DNA from: Nocardioides sp. JS614
Lineage (GTDB): Bacteria > Actinomycetota > Actinomycetes > Propionibacteriales > Nocardioidaceae
Reading direction: 5' to 3'
DNA length: 64,000 nt
Assembly: GCF_000015265.1 (NCBI RefSeq)
Contig: NC_008699.1
Span: 3,720,001 to 3,784,000 of the forward strand
In this document: positions 52,356 through 61,046 of the stretch, piece by piece
Numbering within the stretch: position 1 is the first letter of the stretch
Layout of the letters: each line of letters opens with the position of its first letter
Program-made: the position numbers and the translations under genes
The notes under the pieces: model-generated
Told to the model about the DNA's origin: nothing
The model's input: only the letters and a program-made list of their open reading frames with translations
Databases searched by the model: none

Positions 52356-53420
52356 CTGGCCCGCCGCGACGAAGCCGACCCGCTGGTAGACGTCGCGCAG
52401 GGTCGTGGCCGCCACGGCGCCGGCCTGCTCCGCGCCCCGGCGGAGTACGTCGGTCAGGTAGGCCTGGTCGTCGAGCAGCTCGAGCGTGCGCTCGCGGAAC
52501 GGGGTCACGAAGTCCACGACTGTCTCGGCCAGCTCCTTCTTGAGGTCGCCGTACCCACGGCCCTCGTACTCCTCCTCGAGGTCCGACACGGCGCGCCCGG
52601 TGAGGGCCGAGAAGATCGTGAGCAGGTTGCTGACTCCGGGCTTGGTCTCGGGGTCGAAGCGGATCTCCGAGCCGGAGTCGGTCACCGCGGAACGGATCTT
52701 CTTCGCCGAGACCCGCGGGTCGTCGAGCATCTCCACGATGCCGGACGGCGAGGACGCCGACTTGGACATCTTCGAGGTCGGGTCCTGGAGGTCGGTGATC
52801 TTCGCGGTCGCCTTGAGGATGTAGGGCTCGGGGAGCCGGAAGGTCTTCTTGTAGCGGCTGTTGAAGCGCTGCGCGAGGTCGCGGGTGAGCTCGAGGTGCT
52901 GGCGCTGGTCCTCGCCGACGGGGACGTAGTGCGGCCGGTACAGCAAGATGTCGGCCGCCTGGAGGATCGGGTAGGTGAACAGACCGACGCTGGCCGCGCC
53001 TTCGCCGCCCTTGGCGGACTTGTCCTTGAACTGGGTCATCCGGCGGGCCTCGCCGAAGCCGGTCAGGCACTGGAGCACCCAACCGAGCTGGGCGTGCTCA
53101 GGGACCTGCGACTGCACGAAGATCGCCGACCGGTCGGGGTCGATGCCCATCGCGATCAGCTGCGCGGCCGCCCGGAGGGTGCGCTCCCGCAGCACCTTCG
53201 GGTCCTGCTCCACGGTGATCGCGTGCAGGTCGGCGATGAAGAAGAACGGCTGGTAGTCCTCCTGCAGGTCCACCCACTGCCGCAGCGCGCCCAGGTAGTT
53301 GCCGAAGTGGAACGAGTCAGCGGTCGGCTGGATCCCGGAGAGGACCCGCGGACGGGACGTCCCCGAGCCCTGGAGGGACGCCGAGACCTCGGGCGCGGTC
53401 GTGGTGGACATGGCGTCCAT
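52353..53420 (-). CDS. trpS: Tryptophanyl-tRNA synthetase
   Basis: A 355-residue class Ic aminoacyl-tRNA synthetase. The HIGH-like motif is in SGIQPTADSFHFGNYLGALR and the KMSKS motif is SKMSKSASSPSG. FIADLHAITV and PVGEDQRQHLELTRDLAQRFN form the Trp/adenylate site. The C-terminal GRGYGDLKKELAETVVDF helps bind the tRNA. ATG at 53420 (MDAMSTTT) has AGGAA upstream; the ATG three codons later is also possible. The first 20 residues are a variable extension. Essential housekeeping enzyme. Confidence 0.96.
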   Translation of the reverse strand: MDAMSTTTAPEVSASLQGSGTSRPRVLSGIQPTADSFHFGNYLGALRQWVDLQEDYQPFFFIADLHAITVEQDPKVLRERTLRAAAQLIAMGIDPDRSAIFVQSQVPEHAQLGWVLQCLTGFGEARRMTQFKDKSAKGGEGAASVGLFTYPILQAADILLYRPHYVPVGEDQRQHLELTRDLAQRFNSRYKKTFRLPEPYILKATAKITDLQDPTSKMSKSASSPSGIVEMLDDPRVSAKKIRSAVTDSGSEIRFDPETKPGVSNLLTIFSALTGRAVSDLEEEYEGRGYGDLKKELAETVVDFVTPFRERTLELLDDQAYLTDVLRRGAEQAGAVAATTLRDVYQRVGFVAAGQ

Positions 53421-53485
53421 TGTTCCTGATCGGCCGGGGCCGACGGGCACAGGGCCCTGGGTCCGGCTCGGGGTCCGGCCGGGGG

Positions 53486-54958
53486 TCACCGGCCCCGCAC
53501 GACCAGGCGCACCGCGCTGGCGCCGCGGTCCTGGGCGACCACGAGCACCCGGGCGTCCGGGGCCGAGACGACGCGTCCCCCGGTCACGGTCACCCGGTAG
53601 CCGTCGGGGTAGACCAGTCGCGGCAGGCTCAGGGTCGTCCGGCTGCCGGCCGCGAACCCTCCCCCACCGGCCCGCGCGGTGCGCCAGGTCGCCTCGAAGG
53701 CCCGGCTGTCGCGGTCGAAGGAGTACGCCGTCGGCACCCCGGACACGGCCAGCGGGTACGGCACCACGATCGCCCTCAGCTTCTGCCGGTCGACGTTGTC
53801 GCCGACGGGCGGCCGGGACGGGTCGAGGACCAGCGCCTGGGTCGCTCCCGGGCCGGTCGTGGTGGGGTCGTCGCACCCGCAGTAGGCCCAGTACTGCCAG
53901 CCGACCCGGTGCGCGGCCGCCCGGTCGACCATGGTGGTCAGGGTGGTCCGGTCGGTGGTCGCGCCGAACTCGGTGAGCAGCGGCGGGTGCCCGAGGTCCG
54001 TTCCGTGCTGGACGGCGTTCTGGAACACCAGGTCGTCGAAGGTGCCACAGGCCTGCTGGCCGGCGCCCTCGGCGTCCGCCTCCGCGGTCAGGCAGTAGTC
54101 GTGGAAGGAGAAGCCGAGCCGGTCGCCGGTCGGCGCGACGTGGGTCTGGGCGCCGTTGTTGAACAGCACGTTCGGCTCGTAGAACACGGCGGTGCGGCGG
54201 TCCACCGCGCGGATCGCGTCGGCAGCCCGCTGCGAGAACGCCTGGAGCTGGGCGTCGAACGCCGGGCAACCGGCCGGGTTGGCGCAGGTCGACCACGCGG
54301 ACCCGGGCCACGGCTCGTTGAACAGGTCGAGGCCGAGGACCCGCGGGGCGTCGGCGAAGTACTCCGCGACGTGCGCCCACGCCGCGGCGTAGCGGTCCTG
54401 CAGGCCCACCCCGCCGGGGCCGGGGTCGTTGGCCCAGAAGTGGTAGAAGGCGCGCAGCAGCGGCGCCATGCCGAAGTAGTTGTAGGGGAAGCCGAGCTGC
54501 GGTTGGGCCGGCAGGCCCTCGTCCTGGACCGCCCAGTCCGGCGCCCCTTCTCCCTGGAACCGCTCGTTGTAGAGGTCCTGGTGGAAGTCCAGGAGCGTCC
54601 AGATGCCCTCCGCCGCCAGCACCTCGGTGGTGTGCTCGATCCGCGCGAGGTAGGCGTCGTCGTACTCCCCCGGCTCGGGCTCGACCGCCTTCCAGATCAG
54701 TCCGAGCCGGACGGTGGTGAAGCCCTGGCGGGCGAGGAACCGCGCGTCGTCACGGCCGAAGCCGACCTGGTCCGGGGCGTACGGAGCGATCTTGGAGACC
54801 ATGTTGAGCCCGTGCAGCACCAGGACCCGGCCCTGCGGGTCGACGATCCAGCGACCGGAGGTCCGCGCCCGGGTGGCCCCGTCCGAGGAGGCCGACGCGG
54901 TCGGCACGGGGCCGAGGAGCAGGAGTCCGAGGGTCACCAGGACGGCGAGGAGGCGCAT
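53486..54958 (-). CDS. Secreted GH5 glycoside hydrolase (endoglycoceramidase-like)
   Basis: A 490-residue exported glycosidase. A signal peptide (MRLLAVLVTLGLLLLGPVPTASA) precedes a GH5-type barrel with VLHGLNMVSK, FTTVRLGLIWKAVEP and LLDFHQDLYNERF. The acid/base Glu is in GLDLFNEPWPGS and the nucleophile Glu in PPLLTEFGA. A C-terminal beta domain (residues about 400-490) follows. The motif set resembles endoglycoceramidase-related GH5 enzymes, which cut glycans from lipids; activity on other beta-glucosides is possible. No SD is evident before the ATG at 54958. Confidence 0.88.
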   Translation of the reverse strand: MRLLAVLVTLGLLLLGPVPTASASSDGATRARTSGRWIVDPQGRVLVLHGLNMVSKIAPYAPDQVGFGRDDARFLARQGFTTVRLGLIWKAVEPEPGEYDDAYLARIEHTTEVLAAEGIWTLLDFHQDLYNERFQGEGAPDWAVQDEGLPAQPQLGFPYNYFGMAPLLRAFYHFWANDPGPGGVGLQDRYAAAWAHVAEYFADAPRVLGLDLFNEPWPGSAWSTCANPAGCPAFDAQLQAFSQRAADAIRAVDRRTAVFYEPNVLFNNGAQTHVAPTGDRLGFSFHDYCLTAEADAEGAGQQACGTFDDLVFQNAVQHGTDLGHPPLLTEFGATTDRTTLTTMVDRAAAHRVGWQYWAYCGCDDPTTTGPGATQALVLDPSRPPVGDNVDRQKLRAIVVPYPLAVSGVPTAYSFDRDSRAFEATWRTARAGGGGFAAGSRTTLSLPRLVYPDGYRVTVTGGRVVSAPDARVLVVAQDRGASAVRLVVRGR

Positions 54959-55030
54959 GCCCGGGCAACGACCGGCGGCGAGGACGGTTATCGGTTTGTC
55001 GCGTCACACGGCGGTTGGCAGGGTGTGCCC

Positions 55031-55687
55031 ATGACGACCGAGCCGCTGCCCGCGCTCGACAACCCGGTGGTCGAGGGTGCCGGCGTCCGGCTGCGCCCGT
55101 TCACCGACGCCGACGTGCCCCGGATCGTCGAGGGGATCGGCGATCCCGACACGCAGTACTGGCTCGCGTTCCTGCCGCGCGACCCCGGGGCGGCGCAGGC
55201 CCGCGCCTACCTCGAGCAGGTCGCCGAGCGGCTCGCCGCCCGCCACACCGTCACCTGGGCGGTCTGCACGCCGACGGACGAGGCGCTGCTCGGCGTGGTC
55301 GGCATCTACCGGATCACCGAGGAGCCCGAGGTCGGCTACTGGACGCACCCGCAGGCCCGGGGCCGCGGCATCACCATCCGCGCGGCCGGCCTGGCCATCC
55401 GGCACGCCTTCGACACGCTCGGGCTGGACCGGCTGGCGGGCTACGCCTCCGCGCCGAACCTCGCCTCGCTGCGGGTGCTCGAGGCCAACGGAATGCGCCG
55501 TTCCGGCGTCCAGCGCGCGGCCGTGCACACCGGCGACGGCACCCCGGTCGACCTGGTCGGCTACGAGCTGCTGGCCTCGGAGTACGCCGAGGCGCGCTCC
55601 TCGCGCCCGTGGACCGAGGCCGACCACAGCAGCACGGCCACCCCGACCACCGAGAGCGCGCCCCCGACGAGCGCGGGCGCGCGGTAG
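55031..55687 (+). CDS. GNAT family N-acetyltransferase
   Basis: A 218-residue protein of the RimJ/RimL-like GNAT group. It has VRLRPFTDADVPRIVEG at the start, GYWTHPQARGRGITIRA as the acetyl-CoA loop (a variant of Q/RxxGxG/A), and SAPNLASLRVLEANGMRR, the typical last helix. The GNAT fold is complete by about residue 185. The remaining 35 residues are Ser/Thr/Pro-rich and are encoded by DNA that also codes for the C-terminus of the convergent MFS gene (127-bp overlap). The acceptor is unknown. Confidence 0.85.
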   Translation: MTTEPLPALDNPVVEGAGVRLRPFTDADVPRIVEGIGDPDTQYWLAFLPRDPGAAQARAYLEQVAERLAARHTVTWAVCTPTDEALLGVVGIYRITEEPEVGYWTHPQARGRGITIRAAGLAIRHAFDTLGLDRLAGYASAPNLASLRVLEANGMRRSGVQRAAVHTGDGTPVDLVGYELLASEYAEARSSRPWTEADHSSTATPTTESAPPTSAGAR

Positions 55688-56796
55688 CCGTAGCCCGCGG
55701 CGATCACGAGGCCGCCGAGCCAGGCGCCGAGGGCGTTGGCGAGGTTGAGCGACGCGTGGTTCATCGCGGCGCCCAGCGTCTGCGCCTCGCCGGAGACCGC
55801 CATCAGCCGCAGCTGGAGGTTGATCACCAGGACCGAGCCGATCGCGGTGACCAGGAACACCGCCGGCAGCAGCAGCCACCCGTGCGGGGCGGCCGCCCAG
55901 ACGACCAGCATGACCAGGCCGGAGCCGATGCCGGACCAGATCAGCGACCGGAGGACCGACCACTCCGCCAGCCGGCCGGCCAGCCAGGTGCCGGCGACCA
56001 TGCCGACGCCGAAGGCGGCGGTGAACACCGGCACGGCGGACTCCGCGAGCCCGCCGACCTCGGTGACGGTGGGGGCGATGTAGGAGTAGACCGCGAACAG
56101 CCCGCCGAAGCCGACGGCACCCGCCAGCAGGGTCAGCATCGCCTGCCCGTTGCGGAAGAACTGCAGCTCGCGACGCCCGGTCGCGGCGGGGTTGCCGGGG
56201 CACGAGGGCACGAAGAGCAGGACCATCACGATCGTCGCGGCCGAGATGAGCGCCGTCGAGAGGTACGCCGCGCGCCAGCCCGCCTGCTGGCCCAGCCAGG
56301 TCGCGGCGGGGACGCCGACCACGTTGGCGACCGAGAGCCCGAGCATCACCGAGGCCACGGCGCGGCCACGCCGGGCCGGCGGCGCGAGGCTCGCGGCGAC
56401 CAGCGAGGCGACCCCGAAGTAGGCGCCGTGCGGCATCCCGTCGAGGAACCGGGCGACGAAGAGCACGCCGTACCCGGTCGCCACCGCGCTGAGCAGGTTG
56501 AACGCGGCGTAGGCGACCATCAGCCCGACCAGCAGCCCGCGCCGCGGGAGCCGGGCGCCGAGCACCGCGATCAGCGGGGCGCCGACGACGACGCCGAGCG
56601 CGTACGCCGAGATCACGTGGCCGGCGGTCGGGATCGAGACGTCGATCCCGTCCGCGATCTGCGGCAGCAGCCCCATCGTCACGAACTCGGTGGTGCCGAT
56701 CGCGAAGCCGCCGAGCGCGAGGGCCAGCACCGCGAGCGCGAAGTGCGAGGCGCGGCTGCTCGGCGCCAGCCCCGCTGCGGGCGCGGTCGTCGTCAT
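55561..56796 (-). CDS. MFS transporter, AraJ/arabinose-efflux-like drug:H+ antiporter
   Basis: A 411-residue protein with 12 hydrophobic segments. LGGFAIGTTEFVTMGLLPQIA in the first helix and ARFLDGMPHGAYFGVASLVA in helix 4 are signatures of the AraJ/YdhP/Cmx-type drug efflux branch of DHA1. Likely exports small molecules; the substrate is unknown. ATG at 56796 (MTTTAPAAG) is preferred; it is 63 bp after the SDR stop on the same strand and may be the third gene of a P450-SDR-MFS unit. The 3' end overlaps the GNAT gene antisense. Confidence 0.88.
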   Translation of the reverse strand: MTTTAPAAGLAPSSRASHFALAVLALALGGFAIGTTEFVTMGLLPQIADGIDVSIPTAGHVISAYALGVVVGAPLIAVLGARLPRRGLLVGLMVAYAAFNLLSAVATGYGVLFVARFLDGMPHGAYFGVASLVAASLAPPARRGRAVASVMLGLSVANVVGVPAATWLGQQAGWRAAYLSTALISAATIVMVLLFVPSCPGNPAATGRRELQFFRNGQAMLTLLAGAVGFGGLFAVYSYIAPTVTEVGGLAESAVPVFTAAFGVGMVAGTWLAGRLAEWSVLRSLIWSGIGSGLVMLVVWAAAPHGWLLLPAVFLVTAIGSVLVINLQLRLMAVSGEAQTLGAAMNHASLNLANALGAWLGGLVIAAGYGYRAPALVGGALSVVGVAVLLWSASVHGREERASAYSEASSS

Positions 56797-56859
56797 GGGC
56801 GTGCGGGGCCTTCCGGTCGTCGTGGCACTGCCAGTCTGCAACCGGACGACCGGTGGCGC

Positions 56860-57690
56860 CTATTCCGCGCCGCGCCGGGCGCGCTGTTCGTACGCCGCGC
56901 GTGCGGCCGGGTCTGCCTTCGCGAGCACGTCGTCGGCGCCCATCGCCCTGGCCATCGCGTCCTGGACCCGCCGCGGCAGCGCCTGGGTGACCTTGGTCGG
57001 CCCCTGCACCCAGCGCGGCACCCACACCTCTGCCCGCGGCTTGCGCACGACGCTCTCGATGACCGCGGCGACGTCGTCGGCCGTCACCGGCGGCACGCCC
57101 TTCGCGGCCGGGATGCCGGCGGAGAGCTCGGTCTGCACCACCGTCGGCAGCACCAGGGAGACGTCGATGCCGAGCGGTCCGAGCTCGGCCCGGGTGGCCT
57201 CGCTGAACCCGACGACGGCGAACTTCGAGGCGGAGTACGACGCGCCGTCGGCGACCGCGAGCCGGCCGACGGCGGAGGCGACGTTGACGATGTGGCCGTG
57301 GCCGCGCTCGGCCATCCCCGGCGCGACCGCCTTCGTGCCGTTGATCGGACCGTGCACGTTGACGTTGAAGATCGCCCGGGTCACCTCGTCGGGCTCCTTG
57401 AGCACCGAGCCGAGCGGCATGATGCCGGCGTTGTTGACCAGCACGTCCCACGGCCCGAGGTGGGCGACCTCGCCGAGGAACTCCCGCCACGAGGCCGGGT
57501 CGGTGACGTCGAGCCGCGCGGCGACCACGCGGTCGCCGTACGCCGCCGCGACCTCCTCGGCCAGCTCGGCGTCGAGGTCGCCGATGGCGACCGAGGCGCC
57601 CTGCCGGGCGAACCGCTCGACCGTGGCCCTCCCGATGCCGCGGGCGCCGCCCGTCACGATGATGGACATGCCGGAGATCTGACGACTCAA
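56860..57690 (-). CDS. Short-chain dehydrogenase/reductase, TTG start
   Basis: A 276-residue classical SDR. The cofactor motif is VTGGARGIGRATVERFA, with an acidic GDLDAE after strand 2 suggesting NAD(H). LVNNAGIMPLGS is strand 4, the catalytic Ser is in VNVASAVGRL, and Tyr/Lys are in ASYSASKFAV. The TTG at 57690 is chosen because GAGGTGA lies just upstream and it makes a TTGA overlap with the P450 stop; the ATG at 57669 has no SD. Coupling suggests it oxidises or reduces a P450 product. Confidence 0.88.
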   Translation of the reverse strand: MSRQISGMSIIVTGGARGIGRATVERFARQGASVAIGDLDAELAEEVAAAYGDRVVAARLDVTDPASWREFLGEVAHLGPWDVLVNNAGIMPLGSVLKEPDEVTRAIFNVNVHGPINGTKAVAPGMAERGHGHIVNVASAVGRLAVADGASYSASKFAVVGFSEATRAELGPLGIDVSLVLPTVVQTELSAGIPAAKGVPPVTADDVAAVIESVVRKPRAEVWVPRWVQGPTKVTQALPRRVQDAMARAMGADDVLAKADPAARAAYEQRARRGAE

Positions 57691-59042
57691 GATTCACCTC
57701 GGGGGTCGGTGCGGACGAGGTCGATGGGCTGGCCGTCCTTGGCGAAGGGCAGCGAGTGGTTGTCGTACGGCGCGGCGTACCCGGGGTCGACGCTCCAGCG
57801 GTGGTTGCGCAGCAGCCGGTGCAGGATCGCCTTGACCTCGATGCCGGCGAAGTAGAGCCCGATGCACTTGTGCACCCCACCGCCGAACGGTTCCCAGGCG
57901 TAGCGGTGCGAGCGGTCCTCGCGGCGCTCGGGGGAGAACCGTTCGGGGTCGAACACCATCGGGTCGGTCCAGTAGTCCTCCATCACGTGGGAGAACTGGA
58001 CCCCGACCATCACGTCGGTGTCGGCGGGGATCAGATGGCCCTGGACGACGGTGTCCTTGACCGTGCGCCGGACCAGGATCGGCACCGGCGCGTGCAGGCG
58101 CAGCGCCTCCTTCATCACCCAGTCCAGGGCCTGGAGCCCCTCGAGCTCGGCCAGGGTCGGCTCGGGGCCGAGCGCGAGGGCCTCCGCTCGGCAGCGCTCC
58201 TGCCAGAGCGGGTGCTGGCCGAGGAGCTGGAGGATGGTCGAGGTGGTGATCGTCGAGGTGTCGTGGGCGGCCATCATCAGGAAGATCATGTGGTTGACCA
58301 CGTCCTCGTCGCTGAACCGCTGGCCGTCCTCGGTCTCGATGTGGCAGAGCACGGAGAAGATGTCCTCGGTGCGGGTCGCGCGCTTGGCCGGGAGGTAGTG
58401 GCGCAGGAACTCCTCGAGCACCTTGCGACCGCGGTAGGCGCGGCCCCAGCGGGTGAACGGGACGTCCGCGCGGACGATCCCGGCGGCGGCCTGGACGCAG
58501 GCGATGAAGGCGCGGTTGACGCGGTCCATCTCCGCCCGGCTGGTGTCGCCCGCACCGCCCATGAAGATGTCGGCGGCGATGCCGAGGGTGAGCTGCTTGA
58601 GCGCCGGGTAGGAGCGGAACCGGCGCTCCGTGTCCCAGGACGCCGTCCCCTCGGCGATCGCCGGGTGCATCCGGGTCGCATAGGTCTCCAGGCGGTCGCG
58701 GGTGAACGCCTCCTGCATGATCCGCCGGTGCGCGTGGTGCTCATCGAAGTCCAGCAGCATCAGGCCGCGCTTGAAGAACGGACCCACGATCTTGCCCCAG
58801 GCCGGCTCGTTGGCGAATGCCTTGTCCTTGTTGCGCAGCACCTGTTCGCACGCGTCCGGGCCGAGCAGCACGACGGCGTGGTCGAGGGCCGAGTCGAACG
58901 GCGAGACCGGTCCGTAGGTCTCCCACTGGTGGCGGAAGAACCCGATCGGGTCCCGGGTGTAGTCGAACAGCCGCCCCACGAGGGGGAGCCCCCGGTCGCT
59001 GCGGAGCTGGGCCGGCACCTCGAGCGTCGCCTGGTCCACCAT
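57687..59042 (-). CDS. Cytochrome P450
   Basis: A 451-residue P450. The I-helix has FLMMAAHDTSTITT (acid-alcohol pair D-T), the K-helix ExxR is KEALRLHAPVP, and the haem loop is FGGGVHKCIGLYFA with the Cys ligand. It is longer than the salvage-operon P450 and clearly from another family; DEHHAHRRIMQEAFT is the C-helix. The substrate is unknown, though the partner SDR and MFS exporter suggest modification of a small hydrophobic compound. A TTGACA -35 and CATGGT -10 sit exactly 6 bases upstream of the ATG, with a TetR gene divergent. Confidence 0.93.
   Translation of the reverse strand: MVDQATLEVPAQLRSDRGLPLVGRLFDYTRDPIGFFRHQWETYGPVSPFDSALDHAVVLLGPDACEQVLRNKDKAFANEPAWGKIVGPFFKRGLMLLDFDEHHAHRRIMQEAFTRDRLETYATRMHPAIAEGTASWDTERRFRSYPALKQLTLGIAADIFMGGAGDTSRAEMDRVNRAFIACVQAAAGIVRADVPFTRWGRAYRGRKVLEEFLRHYLPAKRATRTEDIFSVLCHIETEDGQRFSDEDVVNHMIFLMMAAHDTSTITTSTILQLLGQHPLWQERCRAEALALGPEPTLAELEGLQALDWVMKEALRLHAPVPILVRRTVKDTVVQGHLIPADTDVMVGVQFSHVMEDYWTDPMVFDPERFSPERREDRSHRYAWEPFGGGVHKCIGLYFAGIEVKAILHRLLRNHRWSVDPGYAAPYDNHSLPFAKDGQPIDLVRTDPRGES
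57694..57700 (-). promoter_or_regulatory. SD (GAGGTGA) deciding the TTG start of the SDR gene
   Basis: On the minus strand GAGGTGA lies inside the end of the P450 gene and ends three bases before TTG at 57690. The GAGG core is six bases away. Confidence 0.55.
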
Positions 59043-59048
59043 CCCGCA

Positions 59049-59077
59049 ACCATGATTCAGGAAGGGCGTCCTGTCAA
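59049..59077 (-). promoter_or_regulatory. Promoter of the P450-SDR operon (TTGACA-N17-CATGGT)
   Basis: Minus strand: -35 TTGACA (59077-59072, perfect), 17-bp spacer, -10 CATGGT (59054-59049), then six bases to the ATG at 59042. This is the only one of the presumed leaderless promoters here with a consensus -35. An inverted repeat lies in the spacer. Confidence 0.6.
59058..59073. promoter_or_regulatory. Candidate TetR operator (CAGGA-N6-TCCTG)
   Basis: Inverted repeat CAGGA-AGGGCG-TCCTG placed between the -35 and -10 of the P450 promoter and 46 bp upstream of the divergent TetR ATG. Bound repressor would block RNA polymerase directly. The five-base arms are short, so this is tentative. Confidence 0.45.
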
Positions 59078-59118
59078 TGTTTCACCCGGGACGCGACCGG
59101 CCGTGAGAGGGTGACGCC

Positions 59119-59730
59119 ATGGCGGTGCAGTCAGGTGTGTACCGGGGCGTCCCCGCCGAGGAGCGGGTCGCGGAGCGCCGCACCCGGCTGATGGAGGCGA
59201 CGCTCGCGGTGTGGGCCGAGCCGACCACGAGCACCACGATGACGAGGATCTGTGCCGAGGCCGGGCTCACCGAGCGCTACTTCTACGAGAGCTTCCGCAA
59301 CCTCGACGAGGCACTGACCGCGGTCCTCGACGCGATCGCAGTGGAGATCGAGGAGCGCTCGGCCGCCGCGTCCGAGGCGGCCGGCGACGAGCCCACCCAG
59401 CGCATCGTCGCCTCGATGCGGGCCTTCGTCGAGCTCCTGCTGGAGGACCCGCGCAAGGGCCGGGTCGCGATCATCGAGGCCGGCACGATGCCCGCCCTGC
59501 GGCATCGGCGTACCGAACTGCTGCACCACTTCGCGAGCCGCTCCGCTGAGGAGGCCCGCACGCTGTGGGCCGGGTCGCGGCGCAGCGAGCACGACGACGA
59601 GGTCGCCGGGGCGCTGTTCATCGGCGGCATGGCCGAGCTCATCGGCCGGTGGCTCACCGGGTCGCTGGAGGCGACGCCGGACGAGATCGTCGACGCCGCC
59701 GCCCGCAGCTTCCTGGGTCTCTACGGCTGA
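59119..59730 (+). CDS. TetR family regulator divergent from the P450 operon
   Basis: A 203-residue regulator. The HTH is RRTRLMEATLAVWAEPTTST, then MTRICAEAGLTERYFYESFRN, the usual recognition helix ending Y-x-Y-E-S-F. The C-terminal part is a helical ligand domain with FVELLLEDPRKGRVAIIEA. Start ATG at 59119 is preceded by GAGAGG eight bases upstream. As a divergent neighbour it probably represses the P450-SDR(-MFS) genes and responds to their substrate; this is inference from position and from the palindrome in the shared 76-bp gap. Confidence 0.85.
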   Translation: MAVQSGVYRGVPAEERVAERRTRLMEATLAVWAEPTTSTTMTRICAEAGLTERYFYESFRNLDEALTAVLDAIAVEIEERSAAASEAAGDEPTQRIVASMRAFVELLLEDPRKGRVAIIEAGTMPALRHRRTELLHHFASRSAEEARTLWAGSRRSEHDDEVAGALFIGGMAELIGRWLTGSLEATPDEIVDAAARSFLGLYG

Positions 59731-59965
59731 CGCAGTCCTCGGTCGTCTCGCGGCACCTCGGCACAGCGCGAGCGTCGCCCACAGCAGGCCGACCTGCACT
59801 GTCGTCGGTAGGCCGACGCTGCGGCGCGGATCCCTCAGCCGATTGCGCCCGGTTGCGGTCGTTGCCGACGAGGGCATTCCGCCCAGATAGACGCAAACGC
59901 ACGATGACGAAACCAGGCTAGCGACTGGGCTCATTGGCGTTCGGGTGGGACGTCGTCGCTCAGTC
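59731..59965. other. Intergenic gap with no supported feature
   Basis: 235 bp between the TetR gene and the 3' end of the split TIR gene. Short reading frames run through it on both strands, but none has a start with SD or a -10 at the right distance and none resembles a known domain. It marks the border between ordinary chromosome and the accessory tail. Confidence 0.5.
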
Positions 59966-60678
59966 CTAGAACCGCCGCTGTCGAGCAGCTAGAACGTTGT
60001 CGCGCCACGCACTGGCGGCGACCTCCGCTCGGTGCCAGTCACCACCGAACATGCCACCAAGCAGCGGCCACCAGCGCTCGCGCTGTCCTTGCACATCACG
60101 GACTGTGTCCGGCGCGAGACCAGCGTTCTCGTCAAGGTAGCGCTCGGCGTGCCCAATGCGACCGATCCAGTGCGAGCGCCCTCGTCGGTACTCCGCGACC
60201 ACGTCGCTGTTTGCTGCGAAATCCAGCTCGGACATGGCAACGAATCCCTCCGTCCGGTTGAAGAGCTGTTCGTACTCTTGGTCGTCGAGCACGAACGGTT
60301 CTGCCAGCGGACGAAGCACGCGAAACAAGTGCTCGGATATGGGTGTGTAGAACTTTCCTGCGCCCTTTTGGTACTCAGCGAGGCGTTCCTCGATGGTCCC
60401 TCCGCTCATGCCAACACGCGCCAGGACTGATGCTGCAACCTCGACTTCCTGGAACGGCTGCCACGGGCTGGTCGCAGCGGTCAACGCAAAAGAGCGCCCG
60501 TTGATCTCCACCTGCGGGTCGAGCGTGAACGCACGCACCATGCGACCGTTGCGTCGCGCTACTGCACCCATGACTCCGGCGTACATGACGGGCAACAGCG
60601 CGTACTCGCGCAGGTGGATCAGTGCGGTGAAGCCACCTTGCACATCATTAGTGACCGCCGCGATGCGTGACATTGCCC

Positions 60679-60681
60679 GGG
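60679..60681. repeat. Target-site duplication GGG, left copy
   Basis: GGG directly before the left TG end of the IS3-family element, repeated at 62042-62044. Removing one copy with the element restores the TIR gene reading frame. Confidence 0.75.
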
Positions 60682-60710
60682 TGAAGCGCCCCAGGTTTGA
60701 TGCCGCATCC
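60682..60710. repeat. IS left inverted repeat
   Basis: Starts TGAAGCGCCCCAGGTT and continues through TGATGCCGCATCC. Sixteen of the first 17 positions agree with the right end apart from C/T at position 10; alignment continues with small gaps to TGCCGC and TCC. Confidence 0.85.
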
Positions 60711-60734
60711 TTTTGAGTTGGAAGGATGCGAACC

Positions 60735-61046
60735 ATGCCGAAGAAGATCGATCCCGCAGTCAAGGAGCGGTGCGTGCGGCAGGTGCTGGAGCACCTGCCG
60801 GAGTACCCGTCGCTGACCGCGGCCGCCGAGTCCGTCGCACGCCGCGAAGGCCTCGGGAAGGAGACCGTGCGCCGGTGGGTCGTCCAGGCCCAGATCGACG
60901 GCGGCCAGCGCCAGGGCGCAACCAGCGAGGAGCTCGCTGAGATCAAGGAGCTCAAAGCCAAGGTCCGTCGGCTCGAGGAAGACAACGAGATCCTCCGCCG
61001 GGCCTCAATTTTCTTCGCGGGGGAACTCGACCCCCGCAATCGCTGA
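60735..61046 (+). CDS. IS3-family transposase OrfA
   Basis: A 103-residue DNA-binding subunit. The N-terminal part (PKKIDPAVKERCVRQVLEHL, then SLTAAAESVARREGLGKETV) is a helix-turn-helix. The C-terminal part (EIKELKAKVRRLEEDNEILR) is a leucine-zipper-like coil. ATG at 60735 is used because AAGGA lies eight bases upstream; an ATG at 60726 is also in frame. It ends in ASIFFAGELDPRNR, the region where IS3 elements shift frame to make OrfAB. Confidence 0.92.
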   Translation: MPKKIDPAVKERCVRQVLEHLPEYPSLTAAAESVARREGLGKETVRRWVVQAQIDGGQRQGATSEELAEIKELKAKVRRLEEDNEILRRASIFFAGELDPRNR

